From contig JAICWL010000023.1 in assembly GCA_025934835.1 (NCBI GenBank), forward strand, positions 1 through 42,030: 42,030 nt of DNA, given 5' to 3'. Source of the stretch: Fimbriimonadaceae bacterium (GTDB lineage: Bacteria; Armatimonadota; Fimbriimonadia; Fimbriimonadales; Fimbriimonadaceae). Position 1 is the first letter of the stretch. Each line of letters begins with the position of its first letter. This document shows, piece by piece, positions 33,690-42,030 of this stretch. Both the position numbers and the translations under genes were made by a program. Below the pieces are notes generated by a model, which was not told where the DNA came from, made no database searches, and saw nothing but the letters and a program-made list of their open reading frames with translations.

Positions 33690-33805
33690 GCGGAATGCTG
33701 GAAGGTTGGCCCGGCAGAGCCGGGCGGTGTCAGGTGTTCTGAGATCGGTGTTCCCCGCGGATGCCATCCGTTCCGCTCCAACATTCCAACGCTCGGGTAT
33801 TCCGC
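33690..33805. repeat. Possible intergenic inverted-repeat element
   Basis: The left end GCGGAATGCTGGAAGGTTGG (33690-33709) is mirrored imperfectly by the right end CCAACATTCCAACGCTCGGG then TATTCCGC (33778-33805). Inside are two shorter hairpins: GCCCGGC-AGA-GCCGGGC (33709-33725) and CGGATG-C-CATCCG (33758-33770). The layout resembles a short non-coding mobile or REP-like element. It fills the gap after the metalloprotease gene. Confidence 0.4.
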
Positions 33806-33821
33806 CCCTCGCGACGCTCCC

Positions 33822-34148
33822 CTACTCCAACACCCAAACGAAATCCATCTCGTCGAAGGTCCCATGCAGGTCAATTCTTGCCCAACTATTGCGCGTGGGC
33901 TGATGCACTTCGGCTTTCCAAACTTTCACCTGGCTCGGAAGTGGCTCCGGCAGCGGAGTCAGGGAGCGCGCGATGCCCGAAACAGCCCGCCGGTCGTCCG
34001 GTACGAATTCCACGCTCCCGGATCCCACGAATAGCTTCACCCCGTTGCCGTCCGTCACGAGGAATGTGCTCGCCTCCCACACCCGCGTGAGGTCCCTGGG
34101 CGGTTTAACGAAGCCCCAAAACGCCAGCACCCATGGCGGCCAACCCAT
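33822..34148 (-). CDS. Small protein of unknown function
   Basis: A 108-residue frame that starts at ATG 34148 and lies 42 bases after the zinc-ribbon gene. The N-terminus has a mildly hydrophobic MGWPPWVLAFWGFV, then a beta-rich domain: ASTFLVTDGNGVKLFVGSGS, VEFVPDDRR, VKVWKAEVH, RIDLHGTFDEMDFVWV. The composition looks like a real folded domain, though no family or strong ribosome site is visible. Confidence 0.45.
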   Translation of the reverse strand: MGWPPWVLAFWGFVKPPRDLTRVWEASTFLVTDGNGVKLFVGSGSVEFVPDDRRAVSGIARSLTPLPEPLPSQVKVWKAEVHQPTRNSWARIDLHGTFDEMDFVWVLE

Positions 34149-34190
34149 CGATCCGATTATGTGCGACCGGTGACTGACGCGGAGCGTCGC

Positions 34191-34697
34191 CTAGAAACCC
34201 AGCGCCGGCCAGCTCCAGCCCAGGCGCAAGAAACGTGTCCAGTGAGCGATCGCCTGCGTGCGCGCACGCTGCTGCTCGAGGTCGAGCTGCGCCTGCTTGA
34301 ATTCCGGCACTCCGTCCATGAGCTTGTCGGCATAGGCTTGCTGCTCGTCCTCGCTCATCTTGTGGTCGTGGATGTCCTTCATCTCGCCGGAATCCAGGAA
34401 AAATCCGCCGCAGTCGTAGCACTCGTCCAGCTTCACGCCCTTGTCGTCCTCGGCCAAGTGCTGATGCATCGGCTCATTGCATTTCGGGCAGTTCAGCGGG
34501 CCGCGATTGTCGTCGTTCTTCCGCGGCCAGGCAAACGCCTCCTGAACGGCCGCGTTCAGCGGCTGGTTATCGTGCTCCAGCCGGCACATCTCCATCCAGT
34601 CGAGCCAAATCCCCTTGCATCCATCGCGGCAAACGTCGACGCTAACTCCGTCGAAATCTTCGGTCGTCATCTCACTTGAGCAAGCCGGACACTTCAT
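34191..34697 (-). CDS. Protein with two TFIIB-type zinc ribbons
   Basis: A 168-residue protein. Ribbon one: CPACSSEM then VDVCRDGCKGIWLD, with an extra residue in the second pair (C-x3-C). Ribbon two: CPKCNEPM then LDECYDCGGFFLDSGEM, the standard zf-TFIIB pattern CP.C...C..C.G.(W/F)LD.GE. Such proteins are small, cytoplasmic zinc binders of unknown role. A charged helical segment (QAYADKLMDGVPEFKQAQLDL) follows. It sits downstream of the RND operon in the same direction, but a 129-base gap suggests its own promoter. Confidence 0.75.
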   Translation of the reverse strand: MKCPACSSEMTTEDFDGVSVDVCRDGCKGIWLDWMEMCRLEHDNQPLNAAVQEAFAWPRKNDDNRGPLNCPKCNEPMHQHLAEDDKGVKLDECYDCGGFFLDSGEMKDIHDHKMSEDEQQAYADKLMDGVPEFKQAQLDLEQQRARTQAIAHWTRFLRLGWSWPALGF

Positions 34698-34826
34698 TTC
34701 GCCATGGTACCTGCCGCTCGCTCCAGATCCTCAACACCCGATCCGGCCCCCGTTGGGTTGTTGGTGATTCGGTGTCGGACGCTACGTGTTTGGCCACCAC
34801 GCATCAGCCATTACTCGACACTCAAC

Positions 34827-37800
34827 CTAACCTCCCGAGTCGGTAACGTGCAGGTCGACCGGGTCGAGCTCGCGCGGCGGCCGGGTCCCCAGGGCCCTCC
34901 GCCCCCGATCTAGCCAAACGTAGAGCGTCGGACGCAAGAACCATGTCAGCGGCCGCGAAAAAGCAATCCCCCCGATGACCACCGCGGCCAACGGCCTCTC
35001 GACCGTAGCCCCGATGCCCGAAGTCAGCAGGAATGGTAGCAACGCCAAAACTCCGATCAGCGCGCTCAGAATCTCGGGACGCAAGCGCTCGGTCGCGCCG
35101 AACGAAGCAGCCTCGGCCGCAGAAAAGCCCAATCTCCGCCAGCGATTGATCGACGAAACCATGATCGTGCCGTTCTGCACCTCTGTTCCGAAATTCGCTA
35201 TGTAGCCGATGATCGCGGGAACCGAGATCGGCAGCCCCAGCACGATCAACAAGACCGTCCCCCCGATGATCGCTAGCGGCAGCGCGGTCAGAACCACCAG
35301 AGAGTCCCGCATCGATCCGAAGCACGCGTACACGAGCACGAAGATCAGAAGAAGCGAGCTTGGAATCGCCCAATACAGGGTCTCCATCGCATGCTGAAGC
35401 TCCTCCACGGCGCCGCCGTATTCCAACGAGTAGCCGGGGGGTATCGTCACGTTCTTCCCGATGAGCGCCTTCGCATCGCTGACAATGCTCCCAACGGGCC
35501 GGCCCTGCACGTCCGCCTTCACTGCCACTTGCCGCTTCGCATCCATTCGGTCGATCTCCGAGAGGCCCTGGCGCACCTGAATGTTCGCAAGCTGGCTCAG
35601 CGGTATCTTCTGGCCCGAAGCCGCCGGAACGAGCAGATTCCCGATCGACTCGGCGTTGTTGCGATACTGCGACATCATCCGGACCTGGATGTCGAAGCTC
35701 TTCTCGCCTTCGTAAAACGTGCTCGCCGCGACCCCGCCGACTGCCGACTGAACCACGTTCATCACATCCGCCACGTTGATCCCATAGCGCGCGATCTCCG
35801 CTCGATCGGGCACGATGTCGAGGTTGTCGATCCCCGCCACATCTTCCACCGCCACGTCGGTCGCCCCCGGCACCTTGCGAAGCTGGTCGGCTATCTGGTT
35901 CGCCTTTGCAAGCAGTACGCTGGTGTCGCCCCCCTTCACAAAAATCGCTATCGGCGTGTTGAATCCGGAGATCAGCTCGTCGTTGCGCATCTCCAGCTCT
36001 TGCGAGAACTCGAATTCGATGCCCGGAAACTGCTGCAGCGATGACCGAAGTTGCTGCTCCAATTCCGCCTTGCTGCCCGCCCCGACCCACTGGCTCGGCA
36101 GCTTGAGCGGGACAGAGATTTCGCAGTTGCTCACCTGCTCCGGGTCTCCGCCTAGCGACGCGCGTCCCACGTAGCTGATCGCGTGCTCGACGTTCGGATT
36201 CTTCAAGATCACTGCCTGCATCCGACCGGCAAGGGTCGTCGCCTCATCGAGCGAAATGCTGGTCGGCAAAGTCGCCCGGATTCGGAAGTTGTTCTCGTCC
36301 AGGCTTGGCAGAAACTCGGAGCCGGTCAAAGCGAAGAGCAGCACGCTCATGGCGGTAAGAGCCAGCCACAGCACCGTGATTCGGCTCGGCTTGCGGATCG
36401 ATTTGTCGAGCGTCCGCTCATAGTGCGCACGCAGCCACTGCACCAGCTTGTTCGCCGGCCTCGGATGGCCGCCCTTGAGCAGAACCACGCACAGCGCGGG
36501 CGTCACGACGAACGCCATGACGACCGAGCCGACCATCGAGAAGATGATCGACATCGCAAGCGGCACGAAAAGCCGCCCCTCGATGCCTCGAAGCGCGAGC
36601 AATGGAATGAAAGCCGCAATGACGATCAGGATCGCAAATAGAACGGGCCGGCCGATCTCGGTCGCTCCCCGGAGCACGACCGTCTCGAGCGACTCCCCCT
36701 CCTTCCACGTCTCGCTGACGTTCCTATAGATGTTCTCGGTGATGACGATGCTCGCGTCGATCATCATGCCGATGCTGATCGCCAAGCCCCCCAACGACAG
36801 CAAGTTGGCGGAGATTCCCGCCCGCCACATCAAAATGAACGCCACAAGCATGCAAACCGGTACTGCGAGCGCCGCAACGGTCGCAGCCCGGATGTTGCTC
36901 AGCAGCAGAAACAGGATCAGAATCACCAGAATCTCGCCCGCGATGAGAGCGTCCTTCACCGTGTCGATGCTGTGCGTGATAAGCAGCGATTGATCGTACA
37001 GCGGCGTCACGGAGACATCCGACGGCAAGTCGTTCTTGAGCGTCGCGAGCCGGTCTCGCACGCGCTGGATCACGTCGGCGGTATTAGAGCCCAGGCGCAA
37101 AATGACGATGCCAGAAACGACCTCGCCTTTCGCGTCCTCGCTCACCGATCCCTGGCGCTCTTCGGGCCCAACCTGCACCGTGCCGATGTCCTTGATGAAC
37201 GTCGGCGTGCCGTTCTTGGCAGTCACGACGATGTTGCCGATGTCGTCGGGCGACTCCAGCATGCCGATCCCTCGAACGATGTACTGCTGCCCGCCGTGCT
37301 GCACGTAATTCCCGCCCGTGTTCTGGTTGTTCTTGCCGATCGCGCCTATCACGTCGTCGAGCGTGAGACCCAGCGACTGCAGCCGCCCTGGATCGACCAT
37401 GACCTGGTACTGCTTCACCTCGCCTCCGAACGAGAGGCAGTCGGCAACGCCCGCCACGGCCTTCAGCGCAGGCGTTATCGTCCAGTCCTGAATCGTCCGC
37501 AGCTCCATGTTCGTGCGGCTCGGACTCTTGACGGAGTAGATGTAGATCTGACCCGTGCCGGTATCGTTCGGGCCCATCGAGGGCGTAATCCCCGCCGGCA
37601 TGGCGACGTCCCCAAGTGACTGAAACACTTGATCGCGCGCCCAGTACACATCCGTGTCGTCTTCGAAGTACACCGTCACCACGGAAATGCCGAACTTCGA
37701 CTCGGATGTGATCTTCGTAGCCTTCGGGATGCCTTGGAGGCCCACTTCGAGTGGGTGGGTCACCAGCTTCTCGACCTCTTCGCTTGCGAAGCCGGGCGCA

Positions 37801-37955
37801 CTGGTATCCACCTCGACCCGCACCGGCGTGATATCCGGGAACGCGTCGATATTCAAGCTGCGCATCGCCATGATGCCGGTTGCGATAAGGAGCACGGCGC
37901 AGCTCAGCGACACCAGGCGCTGCCGAATCACCGCTCCTAGAAATCGATCGATCAT
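34827..37955 (-). CDS. RND efflux pump, heavy-metal (CusA/CzcA) type
   Basis: A 1042-residue inner-membrane pump. The N-terminal helix is followed by AFPDITPVRVEVDTSAPG (38-55) and EEVEKLVTHPLEVGLQGIP, the HME-RND opening. In helix four, GLAISIGMMIDASIVITEN includes D400 and E407, the proton-relay acidic residues. Two large periplasmic domains and the second set of six helices give the complete RND plan. CusA/CzcA pumps export Cu/Ag or Co/Zn/Cd, but the motif does not closely match one metal group, so the substrate is open. It overlaps the upstream gene by 4 bases (ATGA). Confidence 0.92.
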   Translation of the reverse strand: MIDRFLGAVIRQRLVSLSCAVLLIATGIMAMRSLNIDAFPDITPVRVEVDTSAPGFASEEVEKLVTHPLEVGLQGIPKATKITSESKFGISVVTVYFEDDTDVYWARDQVFQSLGDVAMPAGITPSMGPNDTGTGQIYIYSVKSPSRTNMELRTIQDWTITPALKAVAGVADCLSFGGEVKQYQVMVDPGRLQSLGLTLDDVIGAIGKNNQNTGGNYVQHGGQQYIVRGIGMLESPDDIGNIVVTAKNGTPTFIKDIGTVQVGPEERQGSVSEDAKGEVVSGIVILRLGSNTADVIQRVRDRLATLKNDLPSDVSVTPLYDQSLLITHSIDTVKDALIAGEILVILILFLLLSNIRAATVAALAVPVCMLVAFILMWRAGISANLLSLGGLAISIGMMIDASIVITENIYRNVSETWKEGESLETVVLRGATEIGRPVLFAILIVIAAFIPLLALRGIEGRLFVPLAMSIIFSMVGSVVMAFVVTPALCVVLLKGGHPRPANKLVQWLRAHYERTLDKSIRKPSRITVLWLALTAMSVLLFALTGSEFLPSLDENNFRIRATLPTSISLDEATTLAGRMQAVILKNPNVEHAISYVGRASLGGDPEQVSNCEISVPLKLPSQWVGAGSKAELEQQLRSSLQQFPGIEFEFSQELEMRNDELISGFNTPIAIFVKGGDTSVLLAKANQIADQLRKVPGATDVAVEDVAGIDNLDIVPDRAEIARYGINVADVMNVVQSAVGGVAASTFYEGEKSFDIQVRMMSQYRNNAESIGNLLVPAASGQKIPLSQLANIQVRQGLSEIDRMDAKRQVAVKADVQGRPVGSIVSDAKALIGKNVTIPPGYSLEYGGAVEELQHAMETLYWAIPSSLLLIFVLVYACFGSMRDSLVVLTALPLAIIGGTVLLIVLGLPISVPAIIGYIANFGTEVQNGTIMVSSINRWRRLGFSAAEAASFGATERLRPEILSALIGVLALLPFLLTSGIGATVERPLAAVVIGGIAFSRPLTWFLRPTLYVWLDRGRRALGTRPPRELDPVDLHVTDSGG

Positions 37956-39670
37956 GAGGAGCCGTTGGCCCCGCTTTCAAGCTGGTCTTCTGCCTTTTCG
38001 ATCAGCACGTTTCCCGACACAACCACTTCGTCGCCCGCTTGCAGGCCGCTTCGCACCGGCACCTCACCGCCTACAGGCTGTCCGGCCTTGATCGTCCGCT
38101 TCACGAACTGCCCTGGCGCCACCCGAACGTACACGACCTGTTTGTCCCCCTCCTCCATGACAGCGTCCGAAGGGATCGAATTTGCGTGGATCGCTTGGCT
38201 CCCGATGACGACCGTCGCGAACATTCCCGGCCGCAAAAGCCAGCCTGGGTTCCGCAGGACCGTCCGCACCAGAATCGTCCTCGTATCGGGGCTGACCTCG
38301 TGGGCGACGTATTGCACGCGCCCAACGAAAGCCCTGTCCGGCACGGCCGCCACGTGAACGACCACTCTGTCCCCGACCCGCACGCCTTCAATGTCCTTCT
38401 CGAAGACCTGCGCATCCACGTACACGGTGTCGAGGTTCACAAGTCGCGCCAATGTCGTGCTGGTGTCGACGTTCTGCCCGACGACCATGCTCCGCGCCGC
38501 GACGATGCCGTCGATCGGCGAAACGATCGGGACCACGATCCGCCCGTTCCGCAACCCTTGAATCGCCTGCCCGGGACGAACCCCGTACATCTCGAGCGCG
38601 TTCGCGGCGCCCTGCTCCGATATCTGGGCTTCGTCGTATGCATCCTGCGCCGATTGCAGCGCCTGGGAAATGGGGATGCCCGACTTCCGCACCGTTTGCG
38701 CCCGCTGGTACTGCCGGTGAGCAAGCTCCTGCGCCACGAGGTCGTTCTGATATGTGTGCTCGTCCTGCTGAACCTTGCTCTGGGCCCCCTGAAGCGACGA
38801 GGCGCCGTTCAAATTCTTGCTGTAGATGCTCTCTTGCCGAGTCAGCTCCTCGCGCGATAGATGCTCGTCCGTCTTTGCCTGGGCATCCGAGGCCGTCGCC
38901 GAGTTGAAGGCAGTCTCGGCGTCCTCGAGCTGTTGGCGGGAATAGATTCCGCCGTTGAATAGCAAGACCGCCCGGTCGTAGCTAGCCTTCGCCGAATGCA
39001 GCGTGCTCGCCGCTTGGCTCGCCGCAGCCCGCGCCTGGGCGTACGCGTTCTGAGCATCCTCGAGCGGCTTTCGAGTGATCTCTCCCATGTCCACGAGCTG
39101 CTTCGTCTGGGAAAGTGCAAGCCTGTCCACCCGAATCTGCGCTTCATCCGACGCTACCGCCGCATCGGCGGCAACCGACGCCTTTCGCGCGTCCTCCACC
39201 GGTTGCTCGCTCAGCGAGCCATAGCCCGCGAGCTTCTTCTGCTGCTCGAGCTGATGGCGGGCCAGGCCCGCATGCGCAACGGCCGTTTCGTAAGTCGCCT
39301 CGGCGGTGGCCAAATCCACGCTGTCGACTTCGGCGATAACCTCGCCCTTGTGCACCCGGTCCCCCACGCTCACGCGAGCCTCCACGATCTTGCCTGGCAG
39401 CCGTGGCGTCACCTGGATCGCACCCGTGTCGGTCGGTTCGATCTCGCCGGAGGGCTGCATCGTCGCGCCAAGAGTGTTGGCGCCCACCCGAGCGGTGGTT
39501 ATCCCCGCAAGCTTGATGCTCGCGGGATCGAGCTCGATTCCCTTCGCATCGCCGATCGAAACGAGCTTGGGCCCCGGCGGCGCTTTGGTTGCTGGTGCGG
39601 TGCCAGTGTGGCTGCCGCATCCCGCCAAGGCCAAAAGGAGCACGAGGAATAATATCGCGGGCGGTTTCAT
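37952..39670 (-). CDS. RND membrane fusion lipoprotein with expanded hairpin domain
   Basis: A 572-residue periplasmic adaptor, a lipoprotein (LFLVLLLALAGC, Cys at 18). Residues about 60-120 and 375-550 are the lipoyl/beta-barrel/membrane-proximal domains seen in HlyD/CusB-type adaptors (RLPGKIVEARVSVGDRVHKG and PIDGIVAARSMVVGQ). Between them, about residues 125-373, lies a long helical domain. About five segments there have a D(x)A-rich helix and a turn with (G)-(I/S)-x-(S/R) (GYGSLSEQPVEDARKA, MGEITRKPLEDAQNA, GGIYSRQQLEDAETA, LNGASSLQGAQ, SGIPISQALQSAQDA). Usual adaptors have one hairpin. It overlaps the pump gene by 4 bases. Confidence 0.88.
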   Translation of the reverse strand: MKPPAILFLVLLLALAGCGSHTGTAPATKAPPGPKLVSIGDAKGIELDPASIKLAGITTARVGANTLGATMQPSGEIEPTDTGAIQVTPRLPGKIVEARVSVGDRVHKGEVIAEVDSVDLATAEATYETAVAHAGLARHQLEQQKKLAGYGSLSEQPVEDARKASVAADAAVASDEAQIRVDRLALSQTKQLVDMGEITRKPLEDAQNAYAQARAAASQAASTLHSAKASYDRAVLLFNGGIYSRQQLEDAETAFNSATASDAQAKTDEHLSREELTRQESIYSKNLNGASSLQGAQSKVQQDEHTYQNDLVAQELAHRQYQRAQTVRKSGIPISQALQSAQDAYDEAQISEQGAANALEMYGVRPGQAIQGLRNGRIVVPIVSPIDGIVAARSMVVGQNVDTSTTLARLVNLDTVYVDAQVFEKDIEGVRVGDRVVVHVAAVPDRAFVGRVQYVAHEVSPDTRTILVRTVLRNPGWLLRPGMFATVVIGSQAIHANSIPSDAVMEEGDKQVVYVRVAPGQFVKRTIKAGQPVGGEVPVRSGLQAGDEVVVSGNVLIEKAEDQLESGANGSS

Positions 39671-39678
39671 TGGAATCT

Positions 39679-40971
39679 CTATTTGCCTGCCCGTTGAGGC
39701 AAGGCGCCGGTTGCCGCCAGCACCTCGTCTTCGGCCTTGTGCACCGCGAGCAAGCTGTTGATGTAGCCCGTGCGCGCGTTTCTAATCGTCGATTCGGCGT
39801 CGATGACCGGCAAGATGCCAGTAGCCCCTTGCTGGTAGCCGAGCTGCGCCATGCCGAGCAGGCTGATCGATGGGTCCAGAATCTGCTTCTTGTAATCCGC
39901 AGCCGATTCCGCGGCGAGCTCCAAGTCCGCATGCGCCTGCGCTACCTGCTGCTCCACCTGCTGTCGCGTTTGCGCTTCTGTAGCCTCCGCTTGCTTCGCG
40001 GAAGCCTTCGCCGCGCGAACCGACTGGCTGATGCTGCCGAAATCCAGCAGTGGAAAGCTGATCGTGAAAAGGAGGGTGTCGAACGTCGTCCGAAGCGAGC
40101 GCTGGTAGTCGATCCCAAGGTCCGGAAACCGTGACGCCTCCGCCTGCCGGACCGCATAAGTCGCGACTCGGTGCAGATCGGCCACCGATTTGAGCAGCGG
40201 GCGGTCGCGCAAGGCCCGCGTCCGAAGCTCCTCGAGAGATGGGACCTGGACGTCCGCGTCCCCCTCCGATGCCACCATATCGACGCCCAGCACCTCCGGC
40301 GTCGAAGGATCGCGGGCGAGCAAGTTGTTGAAAGCAATGAGCGCGGTGCGCTCCGCGCCGCGAGCCGCCATGAGAGCCTGCCGAGCGTTCGCCACGTCGA
40401 TCGACGAACGGATGACATCACCATGCGGCGAGGCGCCGGCCTCCTCCTGCTTCACGGTGAGATCGTGAATCCGCTCGGCGTCTTTGAGGCTCATGTCGGA
40501 GATGCGCGCTTGCGCTTGGGCCGCAGCGAGAGACCAGTAGGCATCGCGGATCTGCTGCTCCAAAGTCAGCAGGGTTTCCTGAAAGCTGAACCGCGCCGAG
40601 CTGAACTGGGCATTCGCCCCGGCTGCCTGGAATCGCCTCTGACCGCTCACGTCGAACGTCTCGCCAAGGTCGACGAATGTGTCGTTATTCGTCCCATTGA
40701 GGGTTGGCGCGGTGCTGGTCCCCTGCACCTGTGTGCCGCCGAGCGTGATCGGCGGAAATGCGCCGAGAGACCGATACGTGGCGTACGCCGCAGCGACCGA
40801 CGCCTTGCCGGCGACGACCTGCGGGTTATCCCTCAGACCGATCTTCACCGCTTCGTCCACGCTCAGGCCGGGCGCCGCTTGGCCGAACGCAGCGCCTATG
40901 CAGCAAGCGAATGAAACGAATGTCGCGAGGGGTCTGGAGTTGGCGGCGCGTAAAGTCGATCCGGATGCCAT
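39679..40971 (-). CDS. TolC-family outer-membrane efflux protein
   Basis: A 430-residue outer-membrane channel. The signal peptide (PLATFVSFACCIGAAFG) precedes LSVDEAVKIGLRDNPQVVAG, the standard first helix. Two TolC repeats follow; the second begins LEELRTRALRDRPLLKSVAD, and TISFPLLDFGSISQSVRAAK is the usual second strand-helix unit. It is the first gene of the operon tolC-type, adaptor, pump, with 8 bases to the adaptor. Confidence 0.9.
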   Translation of the reverse strand: MASGSTLRAANSRPLATFVSFACCIGAAFGQAAPGLSVDEAVKIGLRDNPQVVAGKASVAAAYATYRSLGAFPPITLGGTQVQGTSTAPTLNGTNNDTFVDLGETFDVSGQRRFQAAGANAQFSSARFSFQETLLTLEQQIRDAYWSLAAAQAQARISDMSLKDAERIHDLTVKQEEAGASPHGDVIRSSIDVANARQALMAARGAERTALIAFNNLLARDPSTPEVLGVDMVASEGDADVQVPSLEELRTRALRDRPLLKSVADLHRVATYAVRQAEASRFPDLGIDYQRSLRTTFDTLLFTISFPLLDFGSISQSVRAAKASAKQAEATEAQTRQQVEQQVAQAHADLELAAESAADYKKQILDPSISLLGMAQLGYQQGATGILPVIDAESTIRNARTGYINSLLAVHKAEDEVLAATGALPQRAGK

Positions 40972-41041
40972 GGCTGAATTCGGCCTCGGAACAATATACC
41001 CATGCGGAGTATAGGTGCCAGTATAAATAAGGCATCAGGAC

Positions 41042-41056
41042 GCGGGCGATGCCCGC
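41042..41056. promoter_or_regulatory. Short inverted repeat upstream of the efflux operon
   Basis: GCGGGC-GAT-GCCCGC is a 6-bp perfect stem, 71 bases upstream of the TolC-type gene. It could be an operator or the terminator of sequences to the right. Two TATACT boxes lie between it and the start (40990-41030), but no well-spaced -35 was found. Confidence 0.3.
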
Positions 41057-41105
41057 TCGTTTGCAAAGTGCGCTGCTCACCCCCGGAACGCACACACGTG
41101 GCCGA

Positions 41106-41160
41106 TGGTGGGCGGTACTGGATTTGAACCAGTATCCCCTACGGTGTCATTGGCTCGAAG
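41106..41160 (-). other. tRNA 3'-end fragment, possible attachment site
   Basis: On the minus strand ACTGG-TTCAAAT-CCAGT (41117-41133) is a perfect T-arm, followed by ACCGCCC, A and CCA (41106-41116), the 3' acceptor strand with an encoded CCA end. The matching 5' acceptor strand GGGCGGT, D-arm and anticodon arm are absent upstream, so this is not a whole tRNA. Such 3' fragments mark the far end of elements that integrated into a tRNA gene. Which tRNA cannot be told. Confidence 0.65.
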
Positions 41161-41230
41161 CCCGTCTCGCAAGTTCAAGCATAGACTCAATAAGGGCTAA
41201 GTTGCGACGGGTGATAAGTTGATGGACAAG

Positions 41231-42030
41231 TTAGCGGGCCCGTGCCGTCCGGCCCTTCTTGTCCGCGTGAGCCTTCGCGTGCCAGGCTTTCCATAGGAGC
41301 GCTGGGTGCTGCCGCAACTTCTCGGCTAAGGCTGGGTCAAACGGCAGGACAAGTTCAGGACAGTATTCGCCCTTCTGAAGCCTTTCGACATACTCGATCT
41401 GCTGCGGCTCCAACGCCAGCATGGGCAGCAGAACTTGCTGCGCGCGGGTAATGAGTTCAAGGCGACCTGGGGCTTCGCCAAGATTGAGAACGGGCAGGAG
41501 CTTGTTCTCGTAGTCCGAGGCAGTTAACCTCTCGAGAAGCTCCACGGAGTAGGCCGTGAGGGGCAGCGAGAGCGTGCCTGTGTAAAGAACAAACAGAGCT
41601 TTCGCTTCGCGGGTGGGCCATTCTCCTGGCAACATCTCCGGTAGGTAGCCCGCGTCAAAGACGTCTCGCGCAGCCACGAGATCAATGAGCGCCCTGAGCT
41701 TGCCCGCGACCAATTCCTCGGTGCTAACGATGTTGACCTCGGGCATCTCCAAGCCTTCGGGCTGCCAAAGGGAGCGCCGCTGGATAGGTCCTAGTGGAAC
41801 TCTGCTTATCCAGTTCACATCGATTTCAATCTGACCCGGTGTACCAAGGCTGTTCCTATAACGGAGCGAGAATGTCGAGCCACCATGTTCGTCCAGTGGC
41901 AGGTCGACGGTGTAATCGAATCGGCTCGCTAAGCTTCTAAATGCCTCCAGCACGTTTGGCTTGTCCGACAGCATCTCCTCACGCTCGACTGCGCCAACGT
42001 AGTTGAAATCCAAGTCGACTGAGAGACGCC
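41231..42030 (-). CDS. AbiEii-type nucleotidyltransferase, N-terminus off the window
   Basis: A partial protein (about 266 residues visible) that runs off the right end. It contains RLSVDLDFNYVG (S and D-x-D nucleotidyltransferase motif), IEIDVNWISRVP, VNIVSTEELVAGKLRALIDL and RDVFDAGYLPEM. These are the regular motifs of the AbiEii toxin family. AbiEii is the toxin of type IV toxin-antitoxin systems and gives phage abortive infection, modifying tRNA in some family members. An AbiEi antitoxin gene is expected just upstream, outside the window. It is separated from the efflux operon by the tRNA fragment, which suggests it belongs to a mobile island. Confidence 0.85.
   Translation of the reverse strand, partial: RLSVDLDFNYVGAVEREEMLSDKPNVLEAFRSLASRFDYTVDLPLDEHGGSTFSLRYRNSLGTPGQIEIDVNWISRVPLGPIQRRSLWQPEGLEMPEVNIVSTEELVAGKLRALIDLVAARDVFDAGYLPEMLPGEWPTREAKALFVLYTGTLSLPLTAYSVELLERLTASDYENKLLPVLNLGEAPGRLELITRAQQVLLPMLALEPQQIEYVERLQKGEYCPELVLPFDPALAEKLRQHPALLWKAWHAKAHADKKGRTARAR

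Noticed and set aside
41106-41200. Complete tRNA or tmRNA gene
   Set aside because: No 5' acceptor strand GGGCGGT, D-arm, anticodon arm or tag-coding region is present upstream.

Overview
The window reads as a GC-rich chromosome segment from a diderm (Gram-negative-type) bacterium. Diderm is inferred from a TolC/RND efflux operon, a small signal-peptide protein ending in an aromatic residue like an outer-membrane beta-barrel, and a type IV prepilin-like protein. Gene style (M3 peptidase, UbiD, prepilin-like proteins, many exported proteins of unknown function) would suit Armatimonadota/Fimbriimonadia or Acidobacteriota, but no ribosomal or other marker gene is present, so this placement is a guess.

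Layout. 1-500: intergenic G/C-rich inverted repeats, a strong promoter facing left, and what looks like the last codons of a sugar ABC permease. 497-4027: DnaJ/WD40 fusion protein, small membrane protein, oligoendopeptidase F. 4357-7676: three exported proteins of unknown function, two of them tandem paralogues; the first carries an in-frame amber codon. 7822-9839 (minus strand): a compact run of displaced polymorphic-toxin tips with immunity genes (GIY-YIG tip, Imm26-like, REase-like tip, HEAT-like protein) beside mgtC. 10631-14441: exported protein with an in-frame TGA, another exported protein, ubiD, small barrel-like protein. 14481-16372 (minus): overlapping four-gene operon of exported or membrane proteins rich in cysteine (CGHC thioredoxin-like protein, prepilin, Cys-rich peptide, membrane protein). 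16469-17137: VOC/glyoxalase-like protein. 17244-22938 (minus): complete oligopeptide ABC importer operon (A-B-C-D-F) with overlapping genes. 23033-28422: VIT-domain protein, beta-propeller protein, lipocalin-like protein, NosL-like Cys protein and CxxCH cytochrome/porin-like protein. 28461-33657: cellobiose-2-epimerase-like enzyme, DHA2 drug exporter, sugar isomerase, HExxH metalloprotease. 33690-34697: repeat element and two small genes. 34827-40971 (minus): tripartite heavy-metal-type RND efflux operon. 41106-42030: tRNA 3'-end fragment followed by an AbiEii-type nucleotidyltransferase, probably the edge of an integrated element.

Working together: the peptide importer and oligoendopeptidase F would supply and digest peptides; the RND operon and DHA2 exporter give metal or drug efflux; the epimerase and sugar isomerase point to oligosaccharide use. 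Several genes are broken by one change each (4498 TAG, 11279 TGA, frameshifts near 8720 and 16272). These are either real decay, recoding, or sequence error, and they should be checked first. Several genes have a TATAAT-like box 6-9 bases before the start codon and no visible Shine-Dalgarno sequence, which suggests leaderless transcripts.
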